A DNA stretch of 52,945 bases from Haliea sp. E1-2-M8 (GTDB lineage: Bacteria > Pseudomonadota > Gammaproteobacteria > Pseudomonadales > Halieaceae): the NCBI RefSeq assembly GCF_030649675.1, contig NZ_JAUTDR010000028.1, positions 639 to 53,583 of the forward strand, given 5' to 3'. Under the pieces are notes generated by a model. It searched no databases and had not been told where the DNA came from. It worked only from the letters and a program-made list of their open reading frames with translations. The translations under genes were made by a program, and so were the position numbers. Of the stretch, positions 8,757-17,288 are shown in pieces. Each line of letters starts with the position of its first letter. Positions within the stretch are counted from its first letter, which is position 1.

Positions 8757-8798
8757 GAACCCCAACCCAATCGAGAATGAGGAAGGGGTTCCGGTTTT
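8757..8798 (+). terminator. Terminator-like hairpin after yhhJ
   Basis: Arms GAACCCC (8757-8763) and GGGGTTC (8785-8791) with a 21-base loop are followed by CGGTTTT. The stem is short and the loop long, so this is a weak candidate. Its position 79 bp after yhhJ, before convergent genes, fits a transcript end. Confidence 0.4.
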
Positions 8799-8819
8799 AC
8801 GTGTGCGGCGCCATGCGAA

Positions 8820-9359
8820 TTACATTCTCCTTCTCAGCTCGACGAAGGCATCATCGGGATTCTCGGCGAACAAGGGATCCAGGCGTTCGGGTAGACGCGA
8901 AGCCACCACTTCCCATTCGTCATTGCCGAGTACCTTCTCCATTACCGGGAACAGCCTGTCCTCCTCTGACTGCAAATGTTTGCGCGACATTTCGAGGTAG
9001 CTGTCCAGGGCTTCCCGGGTCTGCTCTATGGGGACAGGGTGATCATTGACAATCATGTTGAATAGAGAGGAAAGGCGTTCCGTGGCCTGCTCCAGATTCT
9101 GATGCTGATCGTGGATAAACTCGTTGACCGAGTTGTCGCCCAGATTCCGCTCAACCATCAGCGCGACCGCCTCTTCCTCCAGCGGGTGATGATAGATCCT
9201 TGGATAGTCGTTCAGATAGGCGACGATATCCAGGATCAGCAGGAGGTCAGGTTCGAACGTCGAATCCCTGTCGTAGCGTGCCACCTGCTCTTCAAGCATA
9301 TCGAAGAGCCTGTTCAGGTTCCGGTGGTCCCGGCGTAATCGCTTCATAAGATCGTGCAT
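8820..9359 (-). CDS. Hemerythrin-like (HHE) domain protein
   Basis: A 179-residue all-helical cytosolic protein with hemerythrin-type ligands: DH at 11-12, YHHPLEEE at 56-63, HDQHQNLE at 83-90 and RKHLQSEE at 127-134. These supply the His and Glu residues for a non-haem di-iron site. Family members bind O2 or NO or act in iron-sulfur repair and NO defence. The start MHDLM is chosen because AAGGG lies upstream and the HHE domain begins there; a longer frame adds only 12 basic residues. It lies 42 bp downstream of the acetoin reductase gene on the same strand. The NO-related neighbourhood supports a stress role. Confidence 0.85.
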   Translation of the reverse strand: MHDLMKRLRRDHRNLNRLFDMLEEQVARYDRDSTFEPDLLLILDIVAYLNDYPRIYHHPLEEEAVALMVERNLGDNSVNEFIHDQHQNLEQATERLSSLFNMIVNDHPVPIEQTREALDSYLEMSRKHLQSEEDRLFPVMEKVLGNDEWEVVASRLPERLDPLFAENPDDAFVELRRRM

Positions 9360-9401
9360 GAGAAGTGCCCTTGACAGTCTTTTCGAACGCAGCATCCAAG
9401 C

Positions 9402-10181
9402 TCAACGATAAACAAGTCCGCCATCAATCAATGGCGCTTGGCCTGTCATGTAGTCGGAATCGGGGCCAGCCAAATAAGAAACGAAAGCCGCCACATCTTC
9501 GGGCGTTTGCGCGCGGCCCAGTGCAATGCCGCCGACGAATTTCTCGTAGCTTTCTCCGATCTTGGCGCCGGTAATATCGGCCATGCGCCGGTCAATCTCT
9601 ACCCACATGTCGGTGCCGACAACGCCGGGGCAGTAGGCGTTGACGGTGATGCCGTCGCTCGCAAACTCTTTAGCCGCTGCCTGCGTCAGCGCGCGTACGG
9701 AAAATTTGGTCGCCGAATACACGCCCAACAAAGGAAATCCTTCATGGCCCGCGATGGATGACGCGCTGATTATTTTGCCTTTGTGGCCACGCTCCTTGAA
9801 CTTTGCGGCAGCGGCCTGAATGCCCCACAAAACGCCATGGACATTAACCTTGAAAGTCTTTTCAACTTGTTCAAGGGTGATCTCGGCGATGGATTGAATA
9901 CTGGCGACACCCGCGTTGTTCACCATAATGTCAAAGCCGCCGAGTTCTTGCTCGACATGGTCGATGGCGGCATAAACCTCATCCCGCTTCGTCACGTCGG
10001 CTTTGAAAGTAGTCGCTTTGCGGCCGAGAGCGCGCACTTCATCAGCGACCGCCTTTGTCTTCTCATCGTTGATATCAACAATCCCAATTTCCGCGCCGTC
10101 GCTTGCCAGACGTAGCGCGATGCCGCGTCCGATTCCTTGTCCCGCGCCCGTTATCAGTGCAACTTTCCCGACAATGCTCAT
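9402..10181 (-). CDS. budC: Acetoin reductase / meso-2,3-butanediol dehydrogenase (SDR)
   Basis: A 259-residue classical short-chain dehydrogenase. It has GAGQGIG (12-18) for NAD(P) binding, NNAG (88-91), and catalytic Ser141 with YSATK (155-159). [27 protein letters not shown] and [17 protein letters not shown] follow the BudC/diacetyl reductase pattern closely. The expected reaction is NAD(H)-linked interconversion of acetoin with 2,3-butanediol, or diacetyl reduction. The start is set at [10 protein letters not shown], preceded by a GAGGGAGAC Shine-Dalgarno. No acetolactate synthase or decarboxylase is near, so the role is probably scavenging or redox balancing. Confidence 0.82.
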   Translation of the reverse strand: MSIVGKVALITGAGQGIGRGIALRLASDGAEIGIVDINDEKTKAVADEVRALGRKATTFKADVTKRDEVYAAIDHVEQELGGFDIMVNNAGVASIQSIAEITLEQVEKTFKVNVHGVLWGIQAAAAKFKERGHKGKIISASSIAGHEGFPLLGVYSATKFSVRALTQAAAKEFASDGITVNAYCPGVVGTDMWVEIDRRMADITGAKIGESYEKFVGGIALGRAQTPEDVAAFVSYLAGPDSDYMTGQAPLIDGGLVYR

Positions 10182-10541
10182 ATTCGTCTCCCTCGACGTT
10201 TGTTGCCAATCATGACCACATAAACTGTGCGGGTATGTTCGATATCCAACAAATCCACGGTAAGGCATCGTTCGCGGAGCATTGCGGCGATCTGAGCAGG
10301 GCGTCCGCCGGCGGTGTACGAGATCCATGTGACTCCACATCAGGTCCTCATTCGTACAACTGTGCTATTGTCTTCACTAATACTGGCGGCATTGGAGTCC
10401 AATCCAGCCGCCGTACGGGCGGGGATTCCTGAGCGCTTGGCGGACGCCTACAGTAAGCTCAGGCAGCCGCGCGGTCGCTCGAGCAAGGCAGGGGATATGT
10501 AAAAGCATATGTCGAGTTGCCGCCATAACGGGAGCGAGTCC
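10182..10541. other. 360-bp divergent intergenic region
   Basis: Lies between the minus-strand budC start and the plus-strand sdhB start. It must contain both promoters, but I see no consensus -35/-10 pair or clear palindrome that I would assign. Short open frames here have no good ribosome binding site and no recognisable protein character. Confidence 0.4.
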
Positions 10542-11309
10542 ATGATTCAGGTTCAGATCTACCGCTACAACCCGGATTTAGATAACGAACCCCGGATGGA
10601 AAACTACCAGGTGGAAGAGAGCTTCCGCCAGCGCATGGTGCTGGATGTGCTCGAGCACCTGAAGGAGCGCGATCCAAGCCTGACCTATCGCCGATCCTGC
10701 CGTGAAGGTGTTTGCGGCTCCGATGGTATGAACATCAATGGCCAGAATGCCCTGGCCTGTGTATCTCAGGTGTCGGATATACTGGCGGGTACCTGGGTCG
10801 CTCAGAAAAGCAATTACGGAAGCGGGGTGGCGTCGGTCAGGAAGGCACCGGATGCTCCTCTGGTGATCCGACCGCTAACTGGCATGCCGGTAATAAGGGA
10901 TCTTGTGGTGGATCAAACTCACTTCTTCGATCAGTATCGCCAGATCAAGCCCTGGCTTATTAATGATGAGCCGCCGCCGGCGATAGAGCGGCTTCAATCT
11001 CCCGAGGACCGTGCCCGCCTCGACGGGCTCTACGAATGCATCCTCTGCGGGTGCTGCACCTCCGGCTGTCCGTCCTGGTGGTGGAATCCTGATAAGTACC
11101 TGGGCCCGGCGGTCTTGCTGCAGGCTCAGCGCTTTCTGGAGGACAGTCGTGACTCCGCTGGAGTCGAGCGGCTGACGGCCCTGGAGGATCACTACAGTGT
11201 GTTTCGCTGCCGCGATATCGAGAACTGTGCCCAGGTCTGTCCCAAGGGGCTCAACCCGATGAAGGCGATCAGCGGTATTCGCCGTCGTCTCCTGACCGAC
11301 AGCAGTTGA
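10542..11309 (+). CDS. sdhB: Succinate dehydrogenase/fumarate reductase iron-sulfur subunit
   Basis: A 255-residue iron-sulfur subunit. The 2Fe-2S motif CREGVCGSDG (53-62) with C73, the 4Fe-4S motif CILCGCCTSGCP and the 3Fe-4S region CRDIENCAQVCPKGLNP are all intact, and IYRYNPDLDNEPRM is the usual SdhB opening. It would pass electrons from SdhA FAD to quinone. ATG at 10542 is chosen because GGGAGCGAG precedes it and homologues start there. The oddity is context: no sdhC, sdhD or sdhA is adjacent on either side, so this is an isolated sdhB, either a second copy or a relocated subunit. Confidence 0.9.
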   Translation: MIQVQIYRYNPDLDNEPRMENYQVEESFRQRMVLDVLEHLKERDPSLTYRRSCREGVCGSDGMNINGQNALACVSQVSDILAGTWVAQKSNYGSGVASVRKAPDAPLVIRPLTGMPVIRDLVVDQTHFFDQYRQIKPWLINDEPPPAIERLQSPEDRARLDGLYECILCGCCTSGCPSWWWNPDKYLGPAVLLQAQRFLEDSRDSAGVERLTALEDHYSVFRCRDIENCAQVCPKGLNPMKAISGIRRRLLTDSS

Positions 11310-11457
11310 GGTAATTTCTCACTCCAAATGCGGAATGGAACTGCGCAGAATTGAGCCAATAGGTTCATGTTCTCTTTGCAGCCGTTTGGCGGCGTCTTTT
11401 CGACAGAGCCATGCGACACAGTACCGCATGGGAACACAGAGGGGTGCGGCGAGGTCT

Positions 11458-12510
11458 TCAACGGCCATGCACGGGGCGCCTCGGGCGACGTCCGGCATCC
11501 GGGGCATGTCCCTTGAAAGCTTCAATGTCGTGGAGGCCATGCGGCTTGGCCATGGACTCAATCATATAGAAATCCCGTTCCACCTCGTAATCCTTCCACA
11601 TATACCACTCAGGTCGCTCCACATCCTGGTACTCAATGACCAGCATGGAGCCACCGTGGTCCTTGCCATTGTTGGTGGTGTGATGCTCGATGTGATCGTG
11701 CGTCATCCACAATCCGGGGTTGTCCATCTTCATGATTACGTCGTAGCGCTCACCCGGTTGCAGGGCGACCACGTCGGCCTCTATGGGTTGTTTGAGAGGC
11801 AGGCCATCCTTGTGGGTGATCAGCATGTCGTGGCCGTGCGTGTGGAAGGAGGTGGGAATGCTGGCGCCAATCAGGCGCAACCGGACCACGTCGCCTTCTT
11901 GCACCTGCAGTGGGTGGGTCATGGGGAAGGACTTGCCATTGATGGAGAAGTAATTGATGACTTCCCCGGGTTTACCTCCGGTGCCGTATTCGTCAGCCAC
12001 TTCGGAGTTCCAGCCAGAGAACATCAGAATGGCGTCCTTGGTGACTGTCTTCTCCACCGGAATGGGGTCTTTGGGGTCGACGATCAGCGGCCCCCACATG
12101 CCGCGCAGGCCGACGTGTTCCGAGACGTTGACGTGGCAGTGATACCAAAGGGTACCGGGCTTGTCGACCACGAACTTGTAGGTAAAGCTGTCGCCGGGCT
12201 CGATACCGCGCTGGGTGAGATCGGGCACCCCATCCTGGGGCCAGGTGTTGGTCTGGTAGACGCCGTGCCAGTGAACGGTGTGGTTGAGTGTGGAGTTGTT
12301 CTGCACAGTGACCTCCAGTTCGTCCCCCTCCTTCACGTGGAGCAACGGCCCTGGAACCTGGCCGTTAAAGCCCCAGACCTTGGCACTGAAGCCAGGCGCG
12401 ACGTCCAGTTCCACTTCCTCAATAGTCAATTCGAACTGGCGCGACTCGGCGAAGCTGGTCGTCGCCCCCAGCAGCAGTGCCGTTAGCAATGCGATCGTGT
12501 ATCTGGTCAT
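11458..12510 (-). CDS. ncgA: Two-domain multicopper oxidase (NcgA-like)
   Basis: A 350-residue secreted protein (signal peptide 1-21) with two cupredoxin domains. The four HxH pairs of a trinuclear copper centre are present: HWH (80-82), HCH (124-126), HTH (223-225) and HDH (271-273). A type-1 site in domain 1 is given by HCHVN, H132 and M138; domain 2 lacks the Cys. This is a two-domain laccase-like oxidase, not a nitrite reductase. It is the last gene of the nirK operon, 6 bp after a cytochrome c gene and preceded by GGAGG. Nitrosomonas europaea has an equivalent blue copper oxidase (ncgA) with nirK. The extreme C-terminus is Arg/Pro-rich and may be eroded. Confidence 0.8.
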   Translation of the reverse strand: MTRYTIALLTALLLGATTSFAESRQFELTIEEVELDVAPGFSAKVWGFNGQVPGPLLHVKEGDELEVTVQNNSTLNHTVHWHGVYQTNTWPQDGVPDLTQRGIEPGDSFTYKFVVDKPGTLWYHCHVNVSEHVGLRGMWGPLIVDPKDPIPVEKTVTKDAILMFSGWNSEVADEYGTGGKPGEVINYFSINGKSFPMTHPLQVQEGDVVRLRLIGASIPTSFHTHGHDMLITHKDGLPLKQPIEADVVALQPGERYDVIMKMDNPGLWMTHDHIEHHTTNNGKDHGGSMLVIEYQDVERPEWYMWKDYEVERDFYMIESMAKPHGLHDIEAFKGHAPDAGRRPRRPVHGR

Positions 12511-12516
12511 TGTTCT

Positions 12517-12876
12517 TCAACCTCCGGATTCGCAGCACAGGTGCCGCATATAGCGCACCAGCGCGTGGATGTCGTCGTCGCTCAGATTCCCGCTCCAGGG
12601 CGGCATCAGCACCGACTTGTTGATACTCTTGCCGCCTTCTTTCACCGCCTTGAACAGTTCGGCGTCGGTACGTGCCGACATTTCTCCCTGGTCTCGATGG
12701 TTGCGGGGTTGCACCGACATGGCGGGGACGTTCACGCCATCGCCGTTGCCGGTCACGCCGTGGCACTGGGTGCAGTAGATGGTGTACAGGTTTTCGCCGT
12801 GTTCGAGGTCCTCGGCCAGGGCGGGCAGGCTGCCCGCCAGCAACAGGCTGGCCAGCAGAGTTGCTGAATAGTTCAT
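12517..12876 (-). CDS. Monohaem cytochrome c of the nirK-ncg operon
   Basis: A 119-residue periplasmic cytochrome c with a signal peptide (1-21), CTQCH haem site (35-39) and a distal Met in VLMPPWSG. It ends in an unusual CCESGG tail. It starts within the end of the dihaem cytochrome gene (ATG/TGA overlap at 12873-12876), so the two are translationally coupled. It probably carries electrons between the dihaem cytochrome, NirK and the multicopper oxidase. It corresponds to one of the ncgB/ncgC cytochromes of ammonia oxidisers, but I cannot tell which. Confidence 0.82.
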   Translation of the reverse strand: MNYSATLLASLLLAGSLPALAEDLEHGENLYTIYCTQCHGVTGNGDGVNVPAMSVQPRNHRDQGEMSARTDAELFKAVKEGGKSINKSVLMPPWSGNLSDDDIHALVRYMRHLCCESGG

Positions 12877-13571
12877 GGCGCTTCCTCCCCGATCAGTTTC
12901 AGATAGTTGGCCAGCCGTCCCACGGCGCTGTCGTTGAGTCCCGCCTTGGGCATCAGGGTGTGGGGGTCCCATGCTGCAGGGTCGGCGATGAAGGAGGCAA
13001 TGAACCCGGGCTGTAGCCGCTGCCACGCGGTATACAGCTCGGGGCCGGACAGGCCGCCATAACCGGGGCCGTCACTGTGACAGGCATCGCAGCCGTTGAA
13101 CTTGGTGAAATTCAGCTCGCCCATGCGGCGGGCGATGGAACCGGGTTCATAGATGGTGGCGGCAATCAGCTCGTCGTGGGGGCGCAGCACCATCAGGTAG
13201 TCAGCAGCCCTTTTCGCCTGCTTGGCGTCCAGTGCCGGATGTTCCTCCAGGGTGGCTGGATCAATAACGTCACCCTCGTCACTGGGCACGACTGCCCCCG
13301 GGGGGAACACCCCGGCCGGTCGGATGCGTACCGGATCCTGGAGCCAGCTTTCCAGCCAGCCGGCCTGGAATTTGTTGCCAGCGAAATGTAGCGGTGGCCC
13401 TTTGCGAGTGACGCGCTCCACGTGTCCCAGTGCCGGGTAGTCAGGTTTTTCCAGTGCGTGGCAGCTGCCACATTCGGACTGCAGCCACTGCCCGGTGTCT
13501 GCCAGAGCGCCGGGAGAGGGCTGTAACAGCCCGCCCGTCAGCAGCAGTCCGGCGAGAAGTTTTAGTCGCAT
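12873..13571 (-). CDS. Dihaem cytochrome c of the nirK-ncg operon
   Basis: A 232-residue periplasmic protein with a signal peptide (1-24) and two haem-binding motifs, CGSCH (34-38) and CDACH (161-165), each in its own cytochrome c domain. The start at MRLKLLAG follows an AGGAGG ribosome binding site 6 bp upstream and lies 13 bp after nirK. It is the likely electron donor or acceptor for the copper enzymes on either side and the second ncgB/ncgC-type cytochrome of this operon. Confidence 0.82.
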   Translation of the reverse strand: MRLKLLAGLLLTGGLLQPSPGALADTGQWLQSECGSCHALEKPDYPALGHVERVTRKGPPLHFAGNKFQAGWLESWLQDPVRIRPAGVFPPGAVVPSDEGDVIDPATLEEHPALDAKQAKRAADYLMVLRPHDELIAATIYEPGSIARRMGELNFTKFNGCDACHSDGPGYGGLSGPELYTAWQRLQPGFIASFIADPAAWDPHTLMPKAGLNDSAVGRLANYLKLIGEEAP

Positions 13572-13584
13572 CTTCCGCCTCCTT

Positions 13585-14523
13585 TCAGCGCAACAGCTGC
13601 TGATCGCCGCGGCCCTTCTTCGGGTCGGCAGCCGCATGGTTCATCAGTACCGAGATGGCGCCATTCAGGGCGTGCTTCATGCGGTGATCAACCAGGGCGT
13701 TGTTGGTGGGCCGGTCCGCAGGACTGACGATGTCCAGAGTCAGACCGTGAGCCGGCGGCACTTCCACCGTCTGCAGTCCCCAGGCAACGTTTTTCGGGTT
13801 GCCGTTGTCCCAGACTTGCTCCCAGATACCGGCGATCGGGTGGAAGGCAGCGGCCTCATTGATCATGGCGTTGACGAAGTGGATGCGCACACGCTCGCCG
13901 GGCCGGCTTTCAAGGGTCTGGCTGGCGTTCGGATCGTGTACCGGGTCGTAGTGGAACTGCCTGCCGTTCACCAGTGCGCCTTTCCAGCCGTTGCCCATTT
14001 TCATGTCATCGGCGGAGGTGCCCGGCGCGAACAGGTCACCCTGCACCAACACATACTCGCGATCTGCCTTGGGGAAGTTCTCGCTGTAGCCTTCCGCAGG
14101 GTCGACGATGATTACGCCGTACATGCCGCGAGCAATGTGCTCGGCCATGGAGTCGGAGCCGCAGTGGTAGATAAAGACACCCGGGTATTCCGCCTTGAAG
14201 GTGAACTGCTTGGTCTGGCCCGGCTTGATGGACTCGAACTCATCGAGTACATCAACCCGCGCTGCGTGGAAGTCCATGGAGTGACTCTGCTCGTTATCCG
14301 CGTGGTTCAGCAGGGTGAAGTCCACCACATCTCCCTGCTTCACCCGGACCAGGGGGCCGGGGATGGTGCCGTTGTAGGTCCACATGGCCTGGGTGGTGCC
14401 GGCATTGTCGACCACCACATCGACTTCCTTGACAGTCATGTCCACCTTGATGGTTTCCGCCCACAGGACTGGGGAGGTGCAGATTGCAGTGGCGAGAGTG
14501 AGGTTGGTCAGTAATGATTTCAC
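13585..14523 (-). CDS. nirK: Copper-containing nitrite reductase NirK
   Basis: A 312-residue periplasmic enzyme (signal peptide 1-22) reducing nitrite to NO. All catalytic positions known from Alcaligenes/Achromobacter NirK can be found: type-1 copper H81, C121, H129, M134; type-2 copper H86, H120 and domain-2 H280; active-site D84 (in HSMDFH) and H228 (in FHPIAG). The HIARGMYG stretch resembles the AniA group. It is first in a four-gene operon with two cytochromes c and a two-domain multicopper oxidase. It is divergent from norR and preceded by a sigma-54-type promoter. The last 25 residues are polar and vary in the family. Confidence 0.9.
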   Translation of the reverse strand: MKSLLTNLTLATAICTSPVLWAETIKVDMTVKEVDVVVDNAGTTQAMWTYNGTIPGPLVRVKQGDVVDFTLLNHADNEQSHSMDFHAARVDVLDEFESIKPGQTKQFTFKAEYPGVFIYHCGSDSMAEHIARGMYGVIIVDPAEGYSENFPKADREYVLVQGDLFAPGTSADDMKMGNGWKGALVNGRQFHYDPVHDPNASQTLESRPGERVRIHFVNAMINEAAAFHPIAGIWEQVWDNGNPKNVAWGLQTVEVPPAHGLTLDIVSPADRPTNNALVDHRMKHALNGAISVLMNHAAADPKKGRGDQQLLR

Positions 14524-14573
14524 GATGATCTCCTTGGTTGCCGCTTCTGATTGATGATCAGCGGTTAATACCC

Positions 14574-14589
14574 AGCGAGAATCGTGCCA
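14574..14589 (-). promoter_or_regulatory. Sigma-54 promoter of the nirK operon
   Basis: Read on the minus strand the site is TGGCAC, five bases, then TCGC, against the -24/-12 consensus TGGCAC-N5-TTGC (one mismatch). It lies about 50 bp before the nirK start. Sigma-54 promoters need an AAA+ activator, and the divergent norR gene supplies one with an NO-sensing GAF domain. No nor operon is adjacent, so NorR here probably controls nirK. Confidence 0.7.
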
Positions 14590-14631
14590 TAAAAAAATGC
14601 GTTGCTATTCAGAGAGATAGAATTATAAAAT

Positions 14632-14642
14632 GTCAATAACAC
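14632..14642. promoter_or_regulatory. NorR-type enhancer site 1 (GT-N7-AC)
   Basis: GTCAATAACAC fits the GT-N7-AC core recognised by NorR. It lies about 45-60 bp upstream of the sigma-54 promoter, the normal place for an enhancer. The E. coli norV region has three such sites. Confidence 0.55.
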
Positions 14643-14656
14643 AACACAAAATACGT

Positions 14657-14667
14657 GTTTAAATAAC
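14657..14667. promoter_or_regulatory. NorR-type enhancer site 2 (GT-N7-AC)
   Basis: GTTTAAATAAC fits GT-N7-AC and sits inside the larger inverted repeat GTGTT-N5-AACAC (14655-14669). It begins 25 bases after site 1 and ends 15 bp before the norR start codon, so binding could also autoregulate norR. A direct repeat of GTTATGAC follows at 14671-14686. Confidence 0.55.
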
Positions 14668-14681
14668 ACGGTTATGACGTT

Positions 14682-16223
14682 ATGACATCACACCCCGCTT
14701 TTGCAGACCTGGCTGAAATTGTTGCCGATCTATCGCAATCCATGCCTCGGGAGACCCGTTTCCAGCGTTTGCTGGAGGTGGTTCGGCGCAACTTTCCCTG
14801 CGACGCCATCTGTCTGCTGGAGCGGGAAGGGGGGCAGTTGATTCCACGGGCAGCCCAGGGGCTGAGCCCGGATGCGCTCGGGCGTCGCTTTGTCATCCAG
14901 AACCACCCACGCCTGGCCCAGATACTGGATAGCCGCAAGCCGGTTCGTTTTGTTGCCGATTCGCAACTGCCTGACCCCTATGACGGATTGATCGATAACA
15001 GTGAAGATCATCTCTACGTGCACGACTGCATGGGTGCCGCACTCTATATCGACGACACCCCCTGGGGTGTGGTGACCCTGGATGCGCTGGACCCCCATGC
15101 GTTCGATCATTTCGATCTTGATGTCTTTCAGGCCTTTCTCGGCGTGGCCGCTGCGACAGTGAGGGCGGCGAGCTGGATTCAGCGCCTTGAGGAGCAGCTG
15201 GAGCGGCGCCAGAAAATCCTGCTCAGCCAATCCGTGCATCGGGCCACCACGGACATCATCGCTGAGAGCCAGGAAATGACTCAGCTAATCAATGAGACAC
15301 AAACCGTGGCGGCATCAGATCTGACCGTGCTGATTACGGGTGAGACCGGTGTCGGCAAGGAGCTGATTGCCAACTACCTGCACCACCAATCCATCCGGGC
15401 CAGTGAGCCGATGGTCTACGTCAACTGTGCTGCGCTGCCGGAGTCACTGGCCGAAAGTGAACTGTTCGGTCACGTGAAAGGGGCGTTCTCTGGCGCAACC
15501 GAGAATCGCACGGGGAAGTTCGAGTTGGCCCACGAAGGTACGCTGTTTCTGGACGAAGTCGGTGAGCTACCGATCATCGTGCAGTCCAAGCTACTGCGTG
15601 CTCTGCAGAATGGGGAAATCCAGCGAGTTGGCAGTGACCGGCAGCACCGGGTGGATGTCCGCCTCATCGCCGCGACGAATCGGGAACTGAAAAAGGAAGT
15701 CGCAGAAGGGCGCTTTCGTCCGGACCTGTATCATCGGTTGAGTGTCTATCCCCTGGTGGTACCGCCGCTACGGGATCGCCCCGCGGATATCCTCCCCCTG
15801 GCCGGTTTTTTTCTGGAGCGGGACCATCGTCGCATGGGGGTGCGCGGTGTGCGCCTGACGCACGTCGCCAAGCACTGGCTGAGTGGCTTCTCCTGGCCGG
15901 GTAATGTGCGGGAGCTGGAGCACACGCTCTCCCGCGCGGTGATTCGCGCCCTGAGCGAAGGGCAGGACTCCACTCAGGTAATCGAGCTGGACGTGTCGCA
16001 CTTTGGTGCGGAAGCAGTGCCAGACGGCGCCACTCTGCGACTCGCCAAACCTGTCGAGCCTCTCGTTGATGTGCCGCTAAACGAGGCCGTCGACGACTAC
16101 AAACGACGGCTGATCCTGGCTCGCCTGAAACATTTCCAGGGTAACAAGGCGGCCACAGCGCGCTCATTCGGTATCGACCGCGGCAACTTCGTGCGCCAGC
16201 TGCAGCGGCTGGATATCAACTGA
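14682..16223 (+). CDS. norR: NO-responsive sigma-54 activator NorR
   Basis: A 513-residue three-domain regulator. The N-terminal GAF domain follows E. coli NorR closely (HPRL at 75-78, LPDPYDGL at 96-103, HDC at 114-116), including Arg77, Asp98, Asp101 and Cys116 at positions matching the non-haem iron region. The AAA+ domain has GETGVGKE (220-227), GAFSGA (267-272, where most members have GAFTGA) and FLDEVGE (289-295). A Fis-type helix-turn-helix ends the protein. NO binding relieves GAF repression so that it drives sigma-54 promoters, here most likely nirK. The Shine-Dalgarno is weak. Confidence 0.9.
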   Translation: MTSHPAFADLAEIVADLSQSMPRETRFQRLLEVVRRNFPCDAICLLEREGGQLIPRAAQGLSPDALGRRFVIQNHPRLAQILDSRKPVRFVADSQLPDPYDGLIDNSEDHLYVHDCMGAALYIDDTPWGVVTLDALDPHAFDHFDLDVFQAFLGVAAATVRAASWIQRLEEQLERRQKILLSQSVHRATTDIIAESQEMTQLINETQTVAASDLTVLITGETGVGKELIANYLHHQSIRASEPMVYVNCAALPESLAESELFGHVKGAFSGATENRTGKFELAHEGTLFLDEVGELPIIVQSKLLRALQNGEIQRVGSDRQHRVDVRLIAATNRELKKEVAEGRFRPDLYHRLSVYPLVVPPLRDRPADILPLAGFFLERDHRRMGVRGVRLTHVAKHWLSGFSWPGNVRELEHTLSRAVIRALSEGQDSTQVIELDVSHFGAEAVPDGATLRLAKPVEPLVDVPLNEAVDDYKRRLILARLKHFQGNKAATARSFGIDRGNFVRQLQRLDIN

Positions 16224-16261
16224 CATTATTGCTCGCGGAGTTTTCTTCGGCGTTGGCGCTG

Positions 16262-17176
16262 TCACCGGCGTCCTGTACCCCGTCTTCCTGGTAGCAGTTG
16301 CACCCGATCTCCGGTTCTGACCGTGCCGGGCTGGATGATCCTGGCGTTTACACCCAGGTTGCGATCTGCATGCTTCGCCATGGCCCTGGAAAGCCCCTTC
16401 TCCTCACGCAGGTCGAAGCCCGGCTGCGGACGGCCCGGCATCGAGCAGCGCGCCGTCGGCGAATCGACTAGCAAGACGGCTTCACCGATTTTCAGCGTCG
16501 CGCCGACCCACCCCTGTTCTGTCATCGCGGCAGCGGGTGAGGTCATTTCCAGCAGGAGGTTCGGCCGAAAACGACGAACGTCCACGTCCAGCCCGGACGC
16601 GTCGGCCAAGAACTGCAGCGAGTCCGTGGTCAGTAGATGCACTGGAAAGGCATCGTAAAGAAATCCCGGCGGTGTGGCATGGAACTGCAGTACTGTGGCC
16701 ACGTCCACATCCATGGCGCCGAACTCGGGAAGGGGCTCACCTGCGTTGAGACCGATCTCCCCGGCGATCTGCTGCTCGGTACGCTCACCTGGCAACGCGT
16801 AAAAAGCCCTATCAGAGCGGGGCGCTCGTGGTTTCAGCTGGGCGGGGGCGTCCAGCCAGCGGGTCAACCAATCTTCGCACGCCTTCAAATCGCTGCTCTC
16901 GCAGGAGTTGCCATCGGGCGCCAGTAATCTCACTGGAGCAATGGCATCGCCGTAATCCTCCGGGGAAGGGCTGGACAGGTACTGCGCGCGCAGCTCCAGC
17001 AGTCGAGGCCATTGCTTGGCGCTGCGAATGATCGGAGCGAGGGGGTCGTACACTGTCCAGTGGCGATCACCGCAGACGCCACCCGCGCCGATGATTGCGG
17101 TGCTCAGACTTTCGCCTCCAAGGCTTTTTACCGGATAGCGCCAGAGCTCCTTAACGAATGCGATTACCACGGCCAC
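16262..17176 (-). CDS. MOSC domain-containing protein
   Basis: A 304-residue protein with an N-terminal MOSC beta-barrel (ELWRYPVKSLGGE at about 10-22) and a C-terminal MOSC domain. Conserved features include RFRPNLLLE and a Cys-containing PTARCSMPGRPQPG segment where the molybdenum cofactor sulfur or catalytic Cys is expected. Related proteins (YcbX, mARC) reduce N-hydroxylated compounds using molybdenum cofactor. It starts with GTG behind AGGAAAA and is convergent with norR. The substrate is not evident. No ferredoxin domain is fused. Confidence 0.82.
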   Translation of the reverse strand: MAVVIAFVKELWRYPVKSLGGESLSTAIIGAGGVCGDRHWTVYDPLAPIIRSAKQWPRLLELRAQYLSSPSPEDYGDAIAPVRLLAPDGNSCESSDLKACEDWLTRWLDAPAQLKPRAPRSDRAFYALPGERTEQQIAGEIGLNAGEPLPEFGAMDVDVATVLQFHATPPGFLYDAFPVHLLTTDSLQFLADASGLDVDVRRFRPNLLLEMTSPAAAMTEQGWVGATLKIGEAVLLVDSPTARCSMPGRPQPGFDLREEKGLSRAMAKHADRNLGVNARIIQPGTVRTGDRVQLLPGRRGTGRR

Positions 17177-17288
17177 TTTTCCTGATCAACAGCAACTCTC
17201 GAGCAGCATGCCGCAGCGGGAGAGGGAATTCTACTCCGCCGCCAGGTGCTTGCGAGCCCCGGCGCTGAGCAGAGGGCGATCAGGCATC

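Noticed and set aside
11335-12486. 383-codon plus-strand frame over the multicopper oxidase
   Set aside because: The minus strand has all copper ligands, a signal peptide and operon structure; the plus frame has no family features.
11458-12510. Second nitrite reductase
   Set aside because: The gene has HCH and HDH pairs of a trinuclear copper centre and not the NirK type-2 site, so it is a two-domain multicopper oxidase.
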